This document shows positions 62,458 to 64,000 of a stretch of 64,000 nt of DNA, one piece after another. Made by a program: the position numbers and the translations under genes. This stretch comes from Mesorhizobium helmanticense. GTDB taxonomy: Bacteria > Pseudomonadota > Alphaproteobacteria > Rhizobiales > Rhizobiaceae. The DNA lies in NCBI RefSeq assembly GCF_003034915.1, contig NZ_PZJX01000007.1:124001-188000 (forward strand), in the 5' to 3' direction. The notes below the pieces were generated by a model that searched no databases, was not told the origin of the DNA, and worked only from the letters and a program-made list of their open reading frames with translations. The first letter of the stretch is position 1. Each line of letters opens with the position of its first letter.

Positions 62458-64000
62458 TCAGGCTGCTCGTGCCGCGCCGACCTCTTGGCCGGTGAAATTC
62501 TTCTGCCACAGTTGCGTCGACAGGATGCCGACGAAGGCCGCATTGTCGCGAAACCCGGACGCAGGCTGCGTGCGGCATTTCTCATGAAGCTTTGCGACCG
62601 CCTTGGCGTTGAACAGTCCGCCGGCGGCGATGCTCGCTTCGCTCAAAGCGTCGCGGACGTAATCCAATTCTCCGGCTCCCACGAAGGAGCTGGCGTCCGG
62701 GGCCCGGTAAGGCTGTTTGGTGCGCTTCCCGATCGCCTTCGGAAGCAGGTGCCCGGTTGCCTTGCGTAATATGTGCTTTTCCACCAACCCCTTCAGCTTC
62801 ATTTCCGGCGGAAGCCTTGCTGCGAACTCCACCAAACGATGGTCGAGGAATGGGAACCGTCCCTCGATGCCGTGCGCCATGGCCATGCGATCGCCTTGGC
62901 TGGAAAGGATGTAGCCTGGCAGAAGGAAGCGGGTTTCGAGATATTGCGCCTGATGCAGCGGGTGCCAGAGCGAGAATGCCTCTGGCAACCGGTCGGCCAG
63001 TTCCTCGACAGCGTTGTATCCGTCCAACATCGCACGCAGATCGCCTGAGAAGAATATCTTCGCCGCCGACGTGGTCTTGAAGCGTGGCCGATGCGAGAAT
63101 AGTGGGTCGTCGAGAGAGGCGTTATCAACACCAAAGAATGCGGACAGATACTCGACGGATTGCTGTTGCAGACCAGGCAGATAGGGATATAGCTTGCGGA
63201 ACAGCTTTGGCCTCATGCGCGATGCCGGCTGACGCGCGCAGAACCGGCGAACACGTGCCTCTTTGAAGATGTCATATCCAGCGAAGACCTCGTCGGCGCC
63301 CTCGCCGGTCAGCACGACCTTCAGACCGGCCTGGCGAACCAGGCCGGACAATTGATAGAGCGGCGCCGGCGCCGTGCGGATGATCGGCTTTTCGGCAAAA
63401 TGGATGACTTCGGGGAAGACACGGGCGATATCGCCAGCACGGCTGAGGATGGTTCGGTGATCAGCGCCAATTGCTGACGCCATCTCGGTCTGGAAGGCGC
63501 TTTCGTCATGCTCGGCGCTGTCAAAGGCCACGGAAAATGTCTGCAATTTCCGAGGCGTCATGCCGGTGGCGAGCGCCGAAACAACCGAGGAATCGAGCCC
63601 GCCCGAAAGATAGGAGCCGACCGGCACGTCCGCCCGCATGCGAAGCTTCACCGCATCGGTCAAAAGCGCCTGCAGTTCCTCAGCCGCCTGATCCTCGTTG
63701 GTGACCTTCTGCTGCGAGTCCCGATGCGGATAGTCCAGCTGCCAATAAGGTTTGATCGTGACCTGCCCCTGCGCCGCTATCATGACGCTCGCCGGCTCCA
63801 ACTCGCTGATATTGCGGAAAGCCGTGCGCGGGGCGATCGGCGCCCACAGCGTAAAGATCTGGTCGAGTGCAATCGGATCGATCTCGGCCGAGACGCCGGG
63901 CACCTCCAGCAGGGCCTTGATCTCCGAGGCGAAGTAAAGCACCCCGTCCTTGCTGGTGTAGAACAGCGGCCGGACACCCATCCGGTCTCGCGCAAGCATC
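62458..64000 (-). CDS. asnB: Asparagine-synthase-like amidotransferase, C-terminal part
   Basis: At least 513 residues; the gene runs off the right edge, so the glutaminase domain is only partly in view (LARDRMGVRPLFYT). The synthetase PP-loop is SYLSGGLDSSVVSAL, followed by TGEGADEVFAGYD and EGRFPFLDHRLVEF. It is the first gene in the direction of the acp-ligase-nadE operon. The order asnB, acp, AMP ligase, nadE suggests amide or aminoacyl chemistry on a carrier-bound acid. Confidence 0.9.
   Translation of the reverse strand, partial: MLARDRMGVRPLFYTSKDGVLYFASEIKALLEVPGVSAEIDPIALDQIFTLWAPIAPRTAFRNISELEPASVMIAAQGQVTIKPYWQLDYPHRDSQQKVTNEDQAAEELQALLTDAVKLRMRADVPVGSYLSGGLDSSVVSALATGMTPRKLQTFSVAFDSAEHDESAFQTEMASAIGADHRTILSRAGDIARVFPEVIHFAEKPIIRTAPAPLYQLSGLVRQAGLKVVLTGEGADEVFAGYDIFKEARVRRFCARQPASRMRPKLFRKLYPYLPGLQQQSVEYLSAFFGVDNASLDDPLFSHRPRFKTTSAAKIFFSGDLRAMLDGYNAVEELADRLPEAFSLWHPLHQAQYLETRFLLPGYILSSQGDRMAMAHGIEGRFPFLDHRLVEFAARLPPEMKLKGLVEKHILRKATGHLLPKAIGKRTKQPYRAPDASSFVGAGELDYVRDALSEASIAAGGLFNAKAVAKLHEKCRTQPASGFRDNAAFVGILSTQLWQKNFTGQEVGAARAA

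Noticed and set aside
1..64000. CRISPR arrays, insertion sequences and rRNA
   Set aside because: No repeat-spacer pattern, transposase or rRNA segment was seen in reading; a computed repeat search would be needed to be sure.

Overview
The window reads as a chromosomal segment of an alphaproteobacterium of the order Rhizobiales, most likely Mesorhizobium or a close relative. The basis is the high GC content, the rhizobial-type poly-hydroxyalkanoate synthase, an RpiR/Liv transport locus, a DUF982 protein and the general protein style. The genus is an inference from these families and was not tested by a search.

Layout. (1) 1-4350: housekeeping DNA with the 5' end of an aminotransferase gene, a small lipoprotein, phaC, a YcbK/M15-like lipoprotein and tRNA-Glu. 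(2) 4299-16865: a 12.5-kb integrated element bounded by a perfect 53-bp direct repeat of the tRNA-Glu 3' half. It has an integrase at its right end, an AlpA-like DNA-binding protein, a RepA-like helicase, a cluster of GGGAC repeats, a run of overlapping phage-type genes (one resembles the T7 gp14 virion protein, one an ADP-ribosyltransferase fold), a Panacea-type antitoxin with a putative partner toxin, and an XRE repressor with two identical operators. I find no large terminase, portal, major capsid or lysis gene, so it is either a reduced podovirus prophage or a phage satellite. (3) 16994-27377: an accessory region built around a full arsenite-oxidation cluster, transcribed aioX-aioS-aioR-aioB-aioA-cytC, with a well-formed sigma-54 promoter and a candidate AioR site before aioB. 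It lies between an intact DUF2161 gene and a broken copy of the same gene in the same orientation. (4) 27555-35547: an RpiR regulator, an M20 amidohydrolase, a five-gene branched-chain-amino-acid-type ABC transporter and a divergent alpha/beta hydrolase. (5) 35544-38591: small genes, methionine aminopeptidase and RadC.

(6) 38637-64000: a large surface-polysaccharide region. It holds wecB/wecC (UDP-ManNAcA formation), a WecG/TagA/CpsF glycosyltransferase, two GT4-type glycosyltransferases, a Wzx-type flippase, a Wzy-type polymerase, a Wzz/GumC-type chain-length protein without a kinase domain, a heparinase-like lyase, a GH5 hydrolase, an asparagine-synthase-like amidotransferase, a GNAT/CelD protein and a fatty-acid-hydroxylase-type membrane protein. 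At its right end is a compact operon (asnB-like, acyl carrier protein, AMP-dependent ligase, NAD-synthase-like) that looks like a small carrier-protein pathway for making and attaching or amidating an acyl or aminoacyl group.

The best leads are the tRNA-Glu element with its GGGAC array, dual operator and toxin-antitoxin pair, and the asnB-acp-ligase-nadE operon. All functional calls are from reading motifs; no homology search was run.
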